The position numbers and the translations under genes were made by a program. Positions 18,967 through 27,318 of a DNA stretch of 64,000 bases are shown one piece after another; the stretch's first letter is position 1, and every line of letters starts with the position of its first letter. The DNA is from JAFLBI01 sp964616465. Lineage in GTDB: Bacteria > Bacteroidota > Bacteroidia > Chitinophagales > Chitinophagaceae. A model generated the notes under the pieces. It made no database searches and was not told the origin of the DNA. It worked only from the letters and a program-made list of their open reading frames with translations. Location of the stretch: NCBI GenBank assembly GCA_964616465.1, contig CAZTTO010000016.1, positions 1-64,000 of the forward strand. Direction: 5' to 3'.

Positions 18967-19782
18967 CTATTTATGACGAAGAACCATAGCAACCCATTTA
19001 TCGCGCTGTACCAATTGTTCTTGCTCTAATCCAACTTTATGAAATGCTTCTTCCAAAACATCAACATCTTCTGGCAAAAATCCGCTTATAAATAATCGGC
19101 CGTCGCCTCTTAACTTCTTAGCCAAAACCTCCATATTGTCTAATAAAATATGTCTATTGATATTAGCCAAAACAAAATCATACTCTCCTTCAACATCAGC
19201 ATGATCCAATAACTGTAATTTAACATGTGTACATTCGTTAGTTGCTACATTTTCTTCTGAATTTTCGATACACCAGGTATCGCAATCTGTACCCAACACA
19301 AGAGTAGCTCCTAATTTCTCAGCTAAGATGGCTAAAACACCAGTACCAGTTCCAAAATCAAATACTTTCTTCGCAACCCAATTAAATGAACGCATTAACT
19401 GAATCATCATATGGGTGGTAGCATGATGACCTGTCCCAAAACTCATTTTAGGGGTAATCTGTAACTCATATTCAACGCCAACAATTGGTTCATGAAAATG
19501 AGCTCTAATGCCCACAAAATCGTCTACAATTACTGGTTCAAAATTCGACTCCCATAATGCATTCCAATTTTGTTGTGCAATTTGTTCTAAGGAATAGGTC
19601 CAACTTTTTGAATTCAAAAACACTTCAACTTCTGACCTATTAAAGCTTTCCTCTGGAACATAAGCTAATAAAGCCCGTTCTTCCTCTTCAAACGATTCCC
19701 AATCCATTTGTAATAAAGCGGCCATAGCTGCTTCCTTATCAGCTTCATTGTCTATTGCAAGGGTTAGCTTCCAGTATATCAT
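18967..19782 (-). CDS. prmA: Ribosomal protein L11 methyltransferase
   Basis: A 271-residue SAM-dependent methyltransferase that methylates L11. It has a short N-terminal substrate domain, then the Rossmann fold with motif I FDFGTGTGVLAILAEKLGA, the acidic ribose-binding D in VLGTDCD, and the post-motif LANINRHILLDNM (N-x-x-x). PKMSFGTGHHATTHMM before motif I is diagnostic of PrmA. It lies downstream of pnp, separated by a strong terminator, so it needs its own promoter. The gene before ssrA in transcription order. Confidence 0.93.
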   Translation of the reverse strand: MIYWKLTLAIDNEADKEAAMAALLQMDWESFEEEERALLAYVPEESFNRSEVEVFLNSKSWTYSLEQIAQQNWNALWESNFEPVIVDDFVGIRAHFHEPIVGVEYELQITPKMSFGTGHHATTHMMIQLMRSFNWVAKKVFDFGTGTGVLAILAEKLGATLVLGTDCDTWCIENSEENVATNECTHVKLQLLDHADVEGEYDFVLANINRHILLDNMEVLAKKLRGDGRLFISGFLPEDVDVLEEAFHKVGLEQEQLVQRDKWVAMVLRHK

Positions 19783-19793
19783 ACTATTTTATT

Positions 19794-19820
19794 AAAAAAA
19801 ACCTCTCCCGAAGGAGAGGT
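19794..19820 (-). terminator. Intrinsic terminator of pnp
   Basis: An 8-bp stem ACCTCTCC/GGAGAGGT with a TTCG tetraloop on the minus strand, followed by a run of seven or more T. It starts 6 bases after the pnp stop. Confidence 0.92.
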
Positions 19821-19826
19821 AAATAA

Positions 19827-21998
19827 TTAAGATTGAGGTTGGTTTGTATTTTCTCCTCTTGGTGGTGTGGGTCCCTCTGGACGTTCAGGTCTTGGAATTA
19901 AAGCTTTGCGACTTAATTTGAATTTACCAGTCTTATGATCTATTCCAATCAATTTCACCTTCACTTTATCACCTTCTTTGAAAACACCTTCCATTGATTC
20001 AAGGCGCTTCCAACTGATTTCGCTGATATGCAATAATCCTTCCTTTTTAGGTAGGAACTCTACAAAAGCACCAAACTCTTTAATACCCTTCACAGTTGCT
20101 TCATAAACTGCTCCTTCTTCAGGAACAGCAACCAAACCTTTCACCCAAGCTACGGCTCTATCCAAACCTTCTTTTGCTTGAGAGAAAATGCTCACTTCAC
20201 CTTGATTACCTACTTCTTCGATATTAATGGTAGTACCGGTTTCACGTTGTATTTCTTGAATCACTTTACCCTGTGGTCCAATGACTGCACCAATAAATTC
20301 TTTGTCAATGAACAACTTCACCATTCTTGGTGCATGCGGCTTCACTTCTTCACGAGCGGCAGGCATAGTAGCATACATTGCATCCAAAATGTGCAAACGA
20401 CCTTGCTTAGCTTGCATCAATGCTTCACGCATTACATCCATGCTTAAACCGTCGATTTTAATATCCATTTGCACACCACATATACCATCTTTGGTACCTG
20501 TAACCTTGAAATCCATATCTCCTAGATGATCTTCATCACCAAGAATATCAGTTAAAATAGCATACTTACCGTCTTTAGCACGGGTAATGAGTCCCATTGC
20601 TACACCACTCACGTGCTTAGGCACTGGAACACCAGCATCCATTAACGCAAGTGAACCCGCACAAACAGTTGCCATAGATGAAGAACCATTACTTTCCAAA
20701 ATATCACTTACCACACGAACTGTGTAAGGATATTCATTACCTGGCATCATTTGCTTTAAGCTTCTCATTGCCAAGTTACCATGTCCAACTTCCCTTCTAC
20801 CTGGTCCGCGCATTGGCTTCACTTCTCCAGTTGAAAATGGTGGGAAGTTATAATGTAGAATGAACTTGCTATAGTCACTGCTAGCAGCACTTTCACTCAA
20901 TAGCTCATCTAATGGAGTACCTAATGTAACGGTTGTAAGTGATTGAGTTTCACCACGTGTAAACAAAGCAGATCCGTGCGGTGTTGGTAAAGCATCTATT
21001 TCCATGTATAATGGACGAACCTGATCTAATTTTCGGCCATCTAAACGAGTGCGATCATCCAAAATCATATCACGCACAACATCATATTGTAAATCGCCTA
21101 AATATTTTCCAACCAGCTTAGCATCTTTATCTTCTAATTCTCCCAATGCTTCTTTTACTTCAGCTTCTAATTGCTTGAAAGCACTGCTTCTATCGTGCTT
21201 AGCACTTGCTGAACTTGCAATAGCATACATTTTTGCTTTTGCCAAGTCAACAATGCGCTGTTCTAATTCGCTGTTGGTATAAGGCTTAGTATAATCTCTT
21301 TTTCCTGTAACACCTTTCTTTTCACGAAGTGCATGCTGTGCAGCAATTTGAACACGAATTGCATCGTGTGCTATTTGCAATACTTGAACCAAATCTTCTT
21401 CGCTGCACTCTTTGCTTTCACCTTCCACCATCATGAGGTTTTTTTCTGTAGCAGCAACAATATAATCCATATCAGCTTTTGCCAATTCGGTTCTTGTTGG
21501 GTTAACTACATACTGACCAGCAACTCTTGCTACCCTAACTTCAGAAATCACTTCTTTAATAGGAATATCAGAAACAGCTAATGCTGCAGAAGCTGCTAAA
21601 CAAGCAAGTGCATCAGGCATTACTTCCTTATCACTTGAAATAAGTGTAACCAATACCTGTACATCACATAAATAATCTTCTGGGAAAAGTGGACGCAGCG
21701 CTCTATCAATTAAACGACTGATTAAAACTTCATAATCGCTCAAACGTCCTTCTCTCTTGAAAAATGATCCTGGGATTCTTCCAGCCGATGCAAATTTTTC
21801 TTGATAGTCAACTGTTAAAGGGAAAAAACTTTGTCCTTCCTTAGGCTCTTTGTTTGCTACAACTGTAGCCAATAATACGCAGTTACCTTGCTTAACTACA
21901 ACAGCCCCATCGGCTTGTCTAGCTAATTTGCCTGTTTCTATAGTCACTTCAGCTCCTGATGGCAGCTGAAAAGATGTACTAATTACTTGTAAATTCAT
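19827..21998 (-). CDS. pnp: Polyribonucleotide nucleotidyltransferase (PNPase)
   Basis: A 723-residue 3'-5' phosphorolytic exoribonuclease. It has two RNase PH domains; the second carries GEVKPMRGPGRREVGHGNLA and the catalytic LGDEDHLGDMDFKV. A helical linker separates them. A KH domain with the GxxG loop IGPQGK follows, then an S1 domain (YEATVKGIKEFGAFVEFLPK) and a basic Pro-rich tail. Its order after rpsO matches the widely conserved rpsO-pnp pair. The 141-base gap between them holds two hairpins that may be processing sites. Confidence 0.97.
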   Translation of the reverse strand: MNLQVISTSFQLPSGAEVTIETGKLARQADGAVVVKQGNCVLLATVVANKEPKEGQSFFPLTVDYQEKFASAGRIPGSFFKREGRLSDYEVLISRLIDRALRPLFPEDYLCDVQVLVTLISSDKEVMPDALACLAASAALAVSDIPIKEVISEVRVARVAGQYVVNPTRTELAKADMDYIVAATEKNLMMVEGESKECSEEDLVQVLQIAHDAIRVQIAAQHALREKKGVTGKRDYTKPYTNSELEQRIVDLAKAKMYAIASSASAKHDRSSAFKQLEAEVKEALGELEDKDAKLVGKYLGDLQYDVVRDMILDDRTRLDGRKLDQVRPLYMEIDALPTPHGSALFTRGETQSLTTVTLGTPLDELLSESAASSDYSKFILHYNFPPFSTGEVKPMRGPGRREVGHGNLAMRSLKQMMPGNEYPYTVRVVSDILESNGSSSMATVCAGSLALMDAGVPVPKHVSGVAMGLITRAKDGKYAILTDILGDEDHLGDMDFKVTGTKDGICGVQMDIKIDGLSMDVMREALMQAKQGRLHILDAMYATMPAAREEVKPHAPRMVKLFIDKEFIGAVIGPQGKVIQEIQRETGTTINIEEVGNQGEVSIFSQAKEGLDRAVAWVKGLVAVPEEGAVYEATVKGIKEFGAFVEFLPKKEGLLHISEISWKRLESMEGVFKEGDKVKVKLIGIDHKTGKFKLSRKALIPRPERPEGPTPPRGENTNQPQS

Positions 21999-22017
21999 AA
22001 AAATTCAAATTGTGAGA

Positions 22018-22117
22018 GATATCTTTCTGATTCGGAAGATATCAAAGTGTAAAATACCAAAAAAGTTGACTGAATACAAACGACTATTCCCAACCGCAGT
22101 ATTACAGTTGGGAATAG
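22018..22117 (-). promoter_or_regulatory. Two hairpins in the rpsO-pnp intercistronic region
   Basis: Two inverted repeats lie between the rpsO stop and the pnp start: CTATTCCCAAC/GTTGGGAATAG (22084-22094, 22107-22117; 11 bp) and GATATCTT/AAGATATC (22018-22025, 22036-22043; 8 bp, just 19 bases before the pnp ATG). No T-run follows the first, so it looks less like a terminator than a processing or autoregulatory structure. In E. coli the equivalent pnp leader is an RNase III/PNPase target; the equivalence here is inference. Confidence 0.55.
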
Positions 22118-22139
22118 CCTTATCAGTTATTCAATACCA

Positions 22140-22409
22140 TTATTTTCTCAGACCTAATTTTTCAATCAGAGCTCTGTATCCCTGCAAATTGTGCTTCTGC
22201 ATGTAGCTTAGTAAGCGCTTACGCTGACCAACCAACTGCATCAAACCTCTGTGGGTAGAAAAGTCTTTCTTGTTCTTCTGTAAATGACCGGAAATGTGTG
22301 AAATTCTTTCAGTAAGAAGCGCAATTTGTGCTTCAATTGATCCGGTGTTGTTGGCGTTTCCACCATAAGCAGCAATCACAGTTGCTTTTTTTTCTTTTGT
22401 TAAAGGCAT
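22140..22409 (-). CDS. rpsO: 30S ribosomal protein S15
   Basis: 89 residues, the standard S15 length. The family core is visible: NTGSIEAQIALLTERISHIS, HLQKNKKDFSTHRGLMQLVGQRKRLLSYM. S15 binds the central domain of 16S rRNA. It is the first gene of the rpsO-pnp unit. Confidence 0.97.
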   Translation of the reverse strand: MPLTKEKKATVIAAYGGNANNTGSIEAQIALLTERISHISGHLQKNKKDFSTHRGLMQLVGQRKRLLSYMQKHNLQGYRALIEKLGLRK

Positions 22410-22461
22410 CTCAGTTTCTTTTTAAAACATCCAAATGTTGTTCTTCACTTATTTAGGGCTG

Positions 22462-22469
22462 CAAAGTTA
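22462..22469 (-). promoter_or_regulatory. -7 promoter element of rpsO
   Basis: TAACTTTG on the minus strand fits TAnnTTTG, 52 bases before the rpsO ATG. No good -33 box was seen. Confidence 0.4.
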
Positions 22470-22551
22470 ATGAAAATGCCGATATTTTAGCATTTTTTAC
22501 TAAAATTCTGGCTTTGTGCATATTTTAATAACGGGCTACTTTTATCCCCAT

Positions 22552-22857
22552 CTATGTAAGGCTCGTAATGCCAACAACCGATTGTAATGGAATTTTCCCG
22601 TAAACATGCGGAAACATTTCCTGTAAATCGGTCGCCATTTCATAAATCAAGGGTGCGTTGAGTAACTCTGGGTCTATATTTAACAATATGAGTCCGTTTT
22701 GTCCCGCATAAAATCGTTGTAACACTCCTTCAACCTGCTCTTTTTTACTGCAATGTATAAATCCCTCACTATCAAGAGAAGGCGCAGAATACGCGCCCAA
22801 TTCCTGAGCTTTTTCCCAAGCAGATAATGTAGTAATATGATAAATATGTTCTGTCAT
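22552..22857 (-). CDS. DUF952 family protein
   Basis: 101 residues from the ATG at 22857; a longer in-frame start lies inside aroC and is implausible. The family pattern is clear: YHITTLSAWEKAQELGAYSAPSL, EGFIHCSKKEQV, then LILLNIDPELL and FPHVYGKIPL. The biochemical function is not established; I recall a structural relation to the ADP-ribosyltransferase fold but cannot verify it here. It starts 2 bases after the aroC stop and is the last gene of the aromatic operon, so it is probably co-expressed with it. Confidence 0.82.
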   Translation of the reverse strand: MTEHIYHITTLSAWEKAQELGAYSAPSLDSEGFIHCSKKEQVEGVLQRFYAGQNGLILLNIDPELLNAPLIYEMATDLQEMFPHVYGKIPLQSVVGITSLT

Positions 22858-22859
22858 AA

Positions 22860-23855
22860 TCAAGCAATCCTTCCTTTTTTTTGCGCTATAAGCATGGCAT
22901 CGGCAAGAACAATAGCGGTCACAGCTTCCAGCACGGGAGGCACGCGTAACGCAATGCATAAATCGTGCCGACCTTTAACGGATAGCATTTCCTGCTCACC
23001 CGACTCCCAATTTAAAGTAAACTGTTGTTGCGGGGTTGATGCAGTCGGTTTTATTGCAATTCTAAAAACCACCTCATTTCCATTGGTTATTCCACCTACT
23101 ATACCGCCAGCATGATTGGTCTCTGTAGCTCCAGATGAATCCGTAATAGCATCGTTGTGCTGAGAACCAAACATCTTTGCAGCTTGAAATCCTGTTCCAA
23201 ATTCAATGCCACGTACTGCCGGAATGGAGAAAACAGCATGTGCTAAGCATGATTCCAATGAATCCCAAAAAGGCTCCCCTATTCCTACCGGTAACCCCTT
23301 GACTTTACATTCTACAATTCCTCCAATTGAATCTTTAGCTGCAATGGCTTTCTCGAGACCTTTTTCTACATCTTGTTCTCCTCCTATTTCTAATATGGTG
23401 GCTTCAACTTGAATATCATTTCCCAATACCTTCTTAGCAACTACCCCAGCAGCTACCAAACAAACAGTTAACCTGCCACTGAAATGTCCACCTCCTCTGT
23501 AGTCCTCAAAACCACCAAACTTTTGATTGGCTACCCAATCTGCATGTCCAGGTCTGGGAAAGGAGCGCTGCTTGTCATAGTCGCCGCTCCGGGTATTCTG
23601 ATTGAGGAATGTAATTGCAATTGGACTGCCCGTAGTTTTATCTTTAAAAACGCCAGATTGAATGAGTGGTTCATCCGCTTCTTGTCGAGGTGTGGTTCCC
23701 TTTTGCTTCCCGCCTTTCCTTCTTTCAATATCGGTTTCAAAATCAGCAGGTGTAATGGGCACTCCTGCTGGACAATTATCAATTACCACACCCACAGACG
23801 GTCCGTGCGACTCACCAAATATGCTTACTCTAAAATGTGTTCCAAATGAATTCAT
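22860..23855 (-). CDS. aroC: Chorismate synthase
   Basis: 331 residues; converts EPSP to chorismate with reduced FMN, the last shikimate step. Signatures are FRVSIFGESHGPSVGVVIDNCPAG, the basic RRKGG, FPRPGHADWVANQKFGG, YRGGGHFSGRLT and the C-terminal RHDLCIALRVPPVLEAV. It is slightly shorter than the usual 350-390 residues but complete at both ends. It starts 3 bases after aroA. Confidence 0.96.
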   Translation of the reverse strand: MNSFGTHFRVSIFGESHGPSVGVVIDNCPAGVPITPADFETDIERRKGGKQKGTTPRQEADEPLIQSGVFKDKTTGSPIAITFLNQNTRSGDYDKQRSFPRPGHADWVANQKFGGFEDYRGGGHFSGRLTVCLVAAGVVAKKVLGNDIQVEATILEIGGEQDVEKGLEKAIAAKDSIGGIVECKVKGLPVGIGEPFWDSLESCLAHAVFSIPAVRGIEFGTGFQAAKMFGSQHNDAITDSSGATETNHAGGIVGGITNGNEVVFRIAIKPTASTPQQQFTLNWESGEQEMLSVKGRHDLCIALRVPPVLEAVTAIVLADAMLIAQKKGRIA

Positions 23856-23858
23856 AAA

Positions 23859-25163
23859 CTAGCTTAATATCACTTGTTTAATAGACACACCTAGTTGTTG
23901 CAAATCCTCGAAAAAATGAGGATATGATTTTCCAACAGCTGATGCATCTTGTATAAAGATAGGTTGTTCTAAAGGAAGCGCTGCAACAGCAACTGCCATA
24001 GCAATACGATGATCGTGGTGAGAAGAAAACACTGTGCCTTTTTCAATTGATGGATTTCCTCCATACACCAACATCTTATCACCATTGATATCAATTCGAA
24101 TACCCATCTTTTGAAACTCTTGTTGAAGGGTCAATCCACGGTCGCTTTCTTTGTGCTTTAATCTATTAACTCCTGTAAAACGACTTACACCTTTGGCATG
24201 TGCAGCTAAAGCAACTAAAGGAGGAAATAAATCGGGACATTCAGTTGCATCTAACTCGAATGGTTGCAACAGACCTGACTTAACCTTAATTTCATTCAGG
24301 TCCTCTTCAAAAGAAACACCTGCTAATTGCAATGCTTTCATAATGGCTCTATCGGCTTGCTTTGAATGAATATTCATACCCTCCACGGTAATATCACCAT
24401 ACAAAGCTCCAGCAACTAATAAAAACGCGGCACCACTCCAATCTCCTTCAACCTGATAATGAATCACCTTTTCAAAGTTGTGCTCCGAAGTAATTCTTGG
24501 GAAGTAAAATTTTTGATAGTTGTCAACTATTGGCAAATGCATATTGAATGCTTGCATGACATCTAGGGTGAGATCTATATAAGGCTTACTTTGAAGATTA
24601 TTTACATCAATTCTTACATCGCTTGCTCCCGCGGCAGAATAGGCTAGTAATAGTCCAGTTAAAAACTGTGAACTAAGAGAGCCATCTACCTGAATATTTT
24701 CAGGTGATAGTGGTCCTCTTACACTAAGAGGCAAAAATCCATCATTGCTTTCAACGATTACATTTAGTTGAGGTAACACTTCATTAAAAAAATTCATTGG
24801 TCGCTTTTGTAAACTACCCTTACCCGTTAAATGAGTTGTGCCACTTCTTAATGCAACTATTGGTGTAAACATGCGCATCGATAATCCACTTTCGCCTGCA
24901 TGAATTGAAATGGATTCAGATTGACTTAATAGAACTGGTGCACCAGTTACATAATATTTTTTTTCTTCTTCTTTTACTTGAGCTCCTAATGCTCTTATAA
25001 TTTCTAAGGCAGCTAAATCGTCTTCCGATCTGCCAGGATATAATATTTCAGTCTGTCCAGGGTATAACATTGCACAGGCCAATGCTCTTTGCATGACACT
25101 CTTTGACCTTGGTGCAACAATATTCCCTTTTAATTGTCGTGGATGTATCTCTACAGAACTCAT
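23859..25163 (-). CDS. aroA: 3-phosphoshikimate 1-carboxyvinyltransferase (EPSP synthase)
   Basis: 434 residues, two-domain EPSP synthase fold. It shows PRSKSVMQRALA (phosphate-binding Lys), GESGLSMRMFTP in place of the usual NAGTAxR, SSQFLTGLLLA, DWSGAAFLLVAGAL, the KHKESDRG motif and DHRIAMAVAVAAL. The substitution of GESGLSMR for NAGT(A/S)xR is seen by eye in diverged Bacteroidota enzymes and may influence inhibitor response; this is inference. Its ATG overlaps the aroB stop (ATGA). Confidence 0.93.
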   Translation of the reverse strand: MSSVEIHPRQLKGNIVAPRSKSVMQRALACAMLYPGQTEILYPGRSEDDLAALEIIRALGAQVKEEEKKYYVTGAPVLLSQSESISIHAGESGLSMRMFTPIVALRSGTTHLTGKGSLQKRPMNFFNEVLPQLNVIVESNDGFLPLSVRGPLSPENIQVDGSLSSQFLTGLLLAYSAAGASDVRIDVNNLQSKPYIDLTLDVMQAFNMHLPIVDNYQKFYFPRITSEHNFEKVIHYQVEGDWSGAAFLLVAGALYGDITVEGMNIHSKQADRAIMKALQLAGVSFEEDLNEIKVKSGLLQPFELDATECPDLFPPLVALAAHAKGVSRFTGVNRLKHKESDRGLTLQQEFQKMGIRIDINGDKMLVYGGNPSIEKGTVFSSHHDHRIAMAVAVAALPLEQPIFIQDASAVGKSYPHFFEDLQQLGVSIKQVILS

Positions 25164-26191
25164 AAATTAGTCTGAATACGCTCAAATACTTGTGTTAATT
25201 CTCTTGTAGTTATGGGCTGAATTTCAGCTTTGCCAATTTTGTTGAGCAAAACATAATTGATATGTGCATCCTGCATCTTCTTGTCCATTGCGAGCATATC
25301 CATAACTGGCTTTAAATCAAATCTTGCGAAGCTTGGTAAGTTGTATTGGGCTATTAGATCCACAACCCGATCAACCGACTTAAATCCGGTGTAAATCATG
25401 GATACACAGCTTGCATAAGTCATACCTATTGTAATTGCTTTTCCGTGCGATAATTCATGCATGTTCTCAAGTGCATGTCCAAGTGTATGTCCAAAATTCA
25501 ACCACTTACGCTCATTTTTCTCATAAGGATCCGACATCACTATTTTCATTTTGATCCGTACATTTTTACGAATTAAATCTGTTAATAGCAATGACTTTTT
25601 TTGCCAAGTTGCCATTGGTGTTGCTTCTAATTGTCTGAACATGGTTGCATCTTGAATACAAGCATGTTTTATAATTTCTGCAAATCCATTTTCCCACTCA
25701 GCATGTGGCAATGTTTTTAATAAACTTATATCGTATAATAAAAACTCAGGCTGACGAATCGTGCCAACTAAATTTTTATACAATCCAACATCTACTCCAT
25801 TTTTGCCACCCAACGATGCATCTACCATTGCTAACAAAGAGGTTGGAATAAAACCAACCGACACTCCTCTCATATAAATAGAAGCAGCATAGCCTGTCAT
25901 ATCGGTAATGACACCTCCACCCACTCCCACTAGAAAGGTTTGTCGGTCAGCTTTCATTTCAATCAGCTGAGAGATTATTTGATCTATAGTTGATTGCTGT
26001 TTATACTTTTCTCCTGGCTTTAAAACAATTGTTTTCCAAGAATAAAACAAACGAGGATGTGATTTATACACATGCTCATCAGTTATAAGAACAATTTTTT
26101 TACTATGGCTAAGCTCTTTTAAAAATGATTTAGCCAGACCAAAGTAACAAGTCGTTTGCTTACCATCAACTTCAAACTTCATCGATCGCAT
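25160..26191 (-). CDS. aroB: 3-dehydroquinate synthase
   Basis: 343 residues, NAD- and metal-dependent cyclisation of DAHP. The NAD site GVGGGVITDMTGYAAS is clear, followed by FIPTSLLAMVDASLGGKNGVD, ENGFAEIIKHA and the metal ligands in LNFGHTLGHALE. It begins 10 bases after the DAHP synthase gene and overlaps aroA by 4 bases, so translation is likely coupled. Confidence 0.95.
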   Translation of the reverse strand: MRSMKFEVDGKQTTCYFGLAKSFLKELSHSKKIVLITDEHVYKSHPRLFYSWKTIVLKPGEKYKQQSTIDQIISQLIEMKADRQTFLVGVGGGVITDMTGYAASIYMRGVSVGFIPTSLLAMVDASLGGKNGVDVGLYKNLVGTIRQPEFLLYDISLLKTLPHAEWENGFAEIIKHACIQDATMFRQLEATPMATWQKKSLLLTDLIRKNVRIKMKIVMSDPYEKNERKWLNFGHTLGHALENMHELSHGKAITIGMTYASCVSMIYTGFKSVDRVVDLIAQYNLPSFARFDLKPVMDMLAMDKKMQDAHINYVLLNKIGKAEIQPITTRELTQVFERIQTNL

Positions 26192-26201
26192 AGCTTAAGA
26201 C

Positions 26202-27293
26202 TTATTTGTTCATTAATTTATTCTGAAGGTTAATACTCTCTAAGTGAATTGCATCCATATATCTTGAAACAAACTCTTGACTTAGTCCTAACACTTCACC
26301 ACGTTGATATGCCCTTTCTAATATTTCGTTCCAGCGATTGGTTTGAAGAATAGTAATATTATTGTCTTTCTTATATTGACCAATTTGCTTTGCAATTTTC
26401 ATTCTTTGTCCAATTAATTGCATCAACTCATCATCTATATGATTGATTTGTTGTCTGAATTTCTCAAGAGCTGCATGAAAATCGTCTGAATTAATATCTT
26501 CTTTCCGCCATTCTATTGCGCTAAGCATTGCTCCAAACTGCTCGGGAGTAATTTGTTGTTTCGCATCACTCCATGCTTCATCTGGATTGATATGGCTTTC
26601 AACCATAATTCCATCAAAATCGAGGTTGATTGCTTTCTGCGCTACATCCAATAAAATATCTCTTCTGCCACAAATATGAGAAGGATCATTGATTAGCAAC
26701 ATCTCTGGATTTCTCCTTTTCATTTCAATAGCAAGATGCCACATAGGTGCATTGCGATATTCAGTATTGCCATAAGAACTAAATCCGCGGTGTATTAATC
26801 CAATATCTTGCACACCAGCTTTTGCTACTCTTTCAACAGCACCTAGCCATAATTCCAAATCAGGATTAATAGGGTTTTTTATAAGAACTGGTACATCTAC
26901 ACCTTTTAAAGCATCGGCTACTTCCTGCACACTAAATGGATTTACCGTAGTTCTTGCACCAATCCATAAAATATCTACATCAAAATGCAAAGCATCTTCC
27001 ACTTGCTTTCCTGTAGCTACTTCTACTGCAACAGGTAAACCCGTTTTTTCTTTTGCCTTTTGCAACCAAGGCAGTCCTTTTGTGCCAACCCCTTCAAAAC
27101 TACCCGGACGAGTTCTTGGCTTCCAGATACCAGCACGCAACACATCAACTTTTCCTAATGCGGCAAGTTGTACAGCTGTCTCAACCAACTGCTCCTCAGT
27201 TTCTGCAGAACAGGGTCCACTAATAATGAGTGGACGCTTTTGAAATGTTTGCTTCGCATTTATGACCGAAGCAGCTACTGAATTCGAAATCAT
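26202..27293 (-). CDS. Bifunctional DAHP synthase / chorismate mutase (type II)
   Basis: 363 residues. The N-terminal two thirds are a KDO8P-like DAHP synthase (IISGPCSAETEEQL, LRAGIWKPRTRPGSFEGVG, GARTTVNPFSVQEVA, LINDPSHICGRRD). The last ~90 residues are an AroQ-class chorismate mutase (FRQQINHIDDELMQLIGQRM, IAKQIGQYKKDNNI). One protein thus makes the first shikimate intermediate and the branch-point prephenate. In related fusions the mutase domain transmits feedback inhibition by prephenate; that is family knowledge. It lies 25 bases after the helicase gene. Confidence 0.95.
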   Translation of the reverse strand: MISNSVAASVINAKQTFQKRPLIISGPCSAETEEQLVETAVQLAALGKVDVLRAGIWKPRTRPGSFEGVGTKGLPWLQKAKEKTGLPVAVEVATGKQVEDALHFDVDILWIGARTTVNPFSVQEVADALKGVDVPVLIKNPINPDLELWLGAVERVAKAGVQDIGLIHRGFSSYGNTEYRNAPMWHLAIEMKRRNPEMLLINDPSHICGRRDILLDVAQKAINLDFDGIMVESHINPDEAWSDAKQQITPEQFGAMLSAIEWRKEDINSDDFHAALEKFRQQINHIDDELMQLIGQRMKIAKQIGQYKKDNNITILQTNRWNEILERAYQRGEVLGLSQEFVSRYMDAIHLESINLQNKLMNK

Positions 27294-27318
27294 ACAATGA
27301 TTGTTTGCTTTTTAAAAT

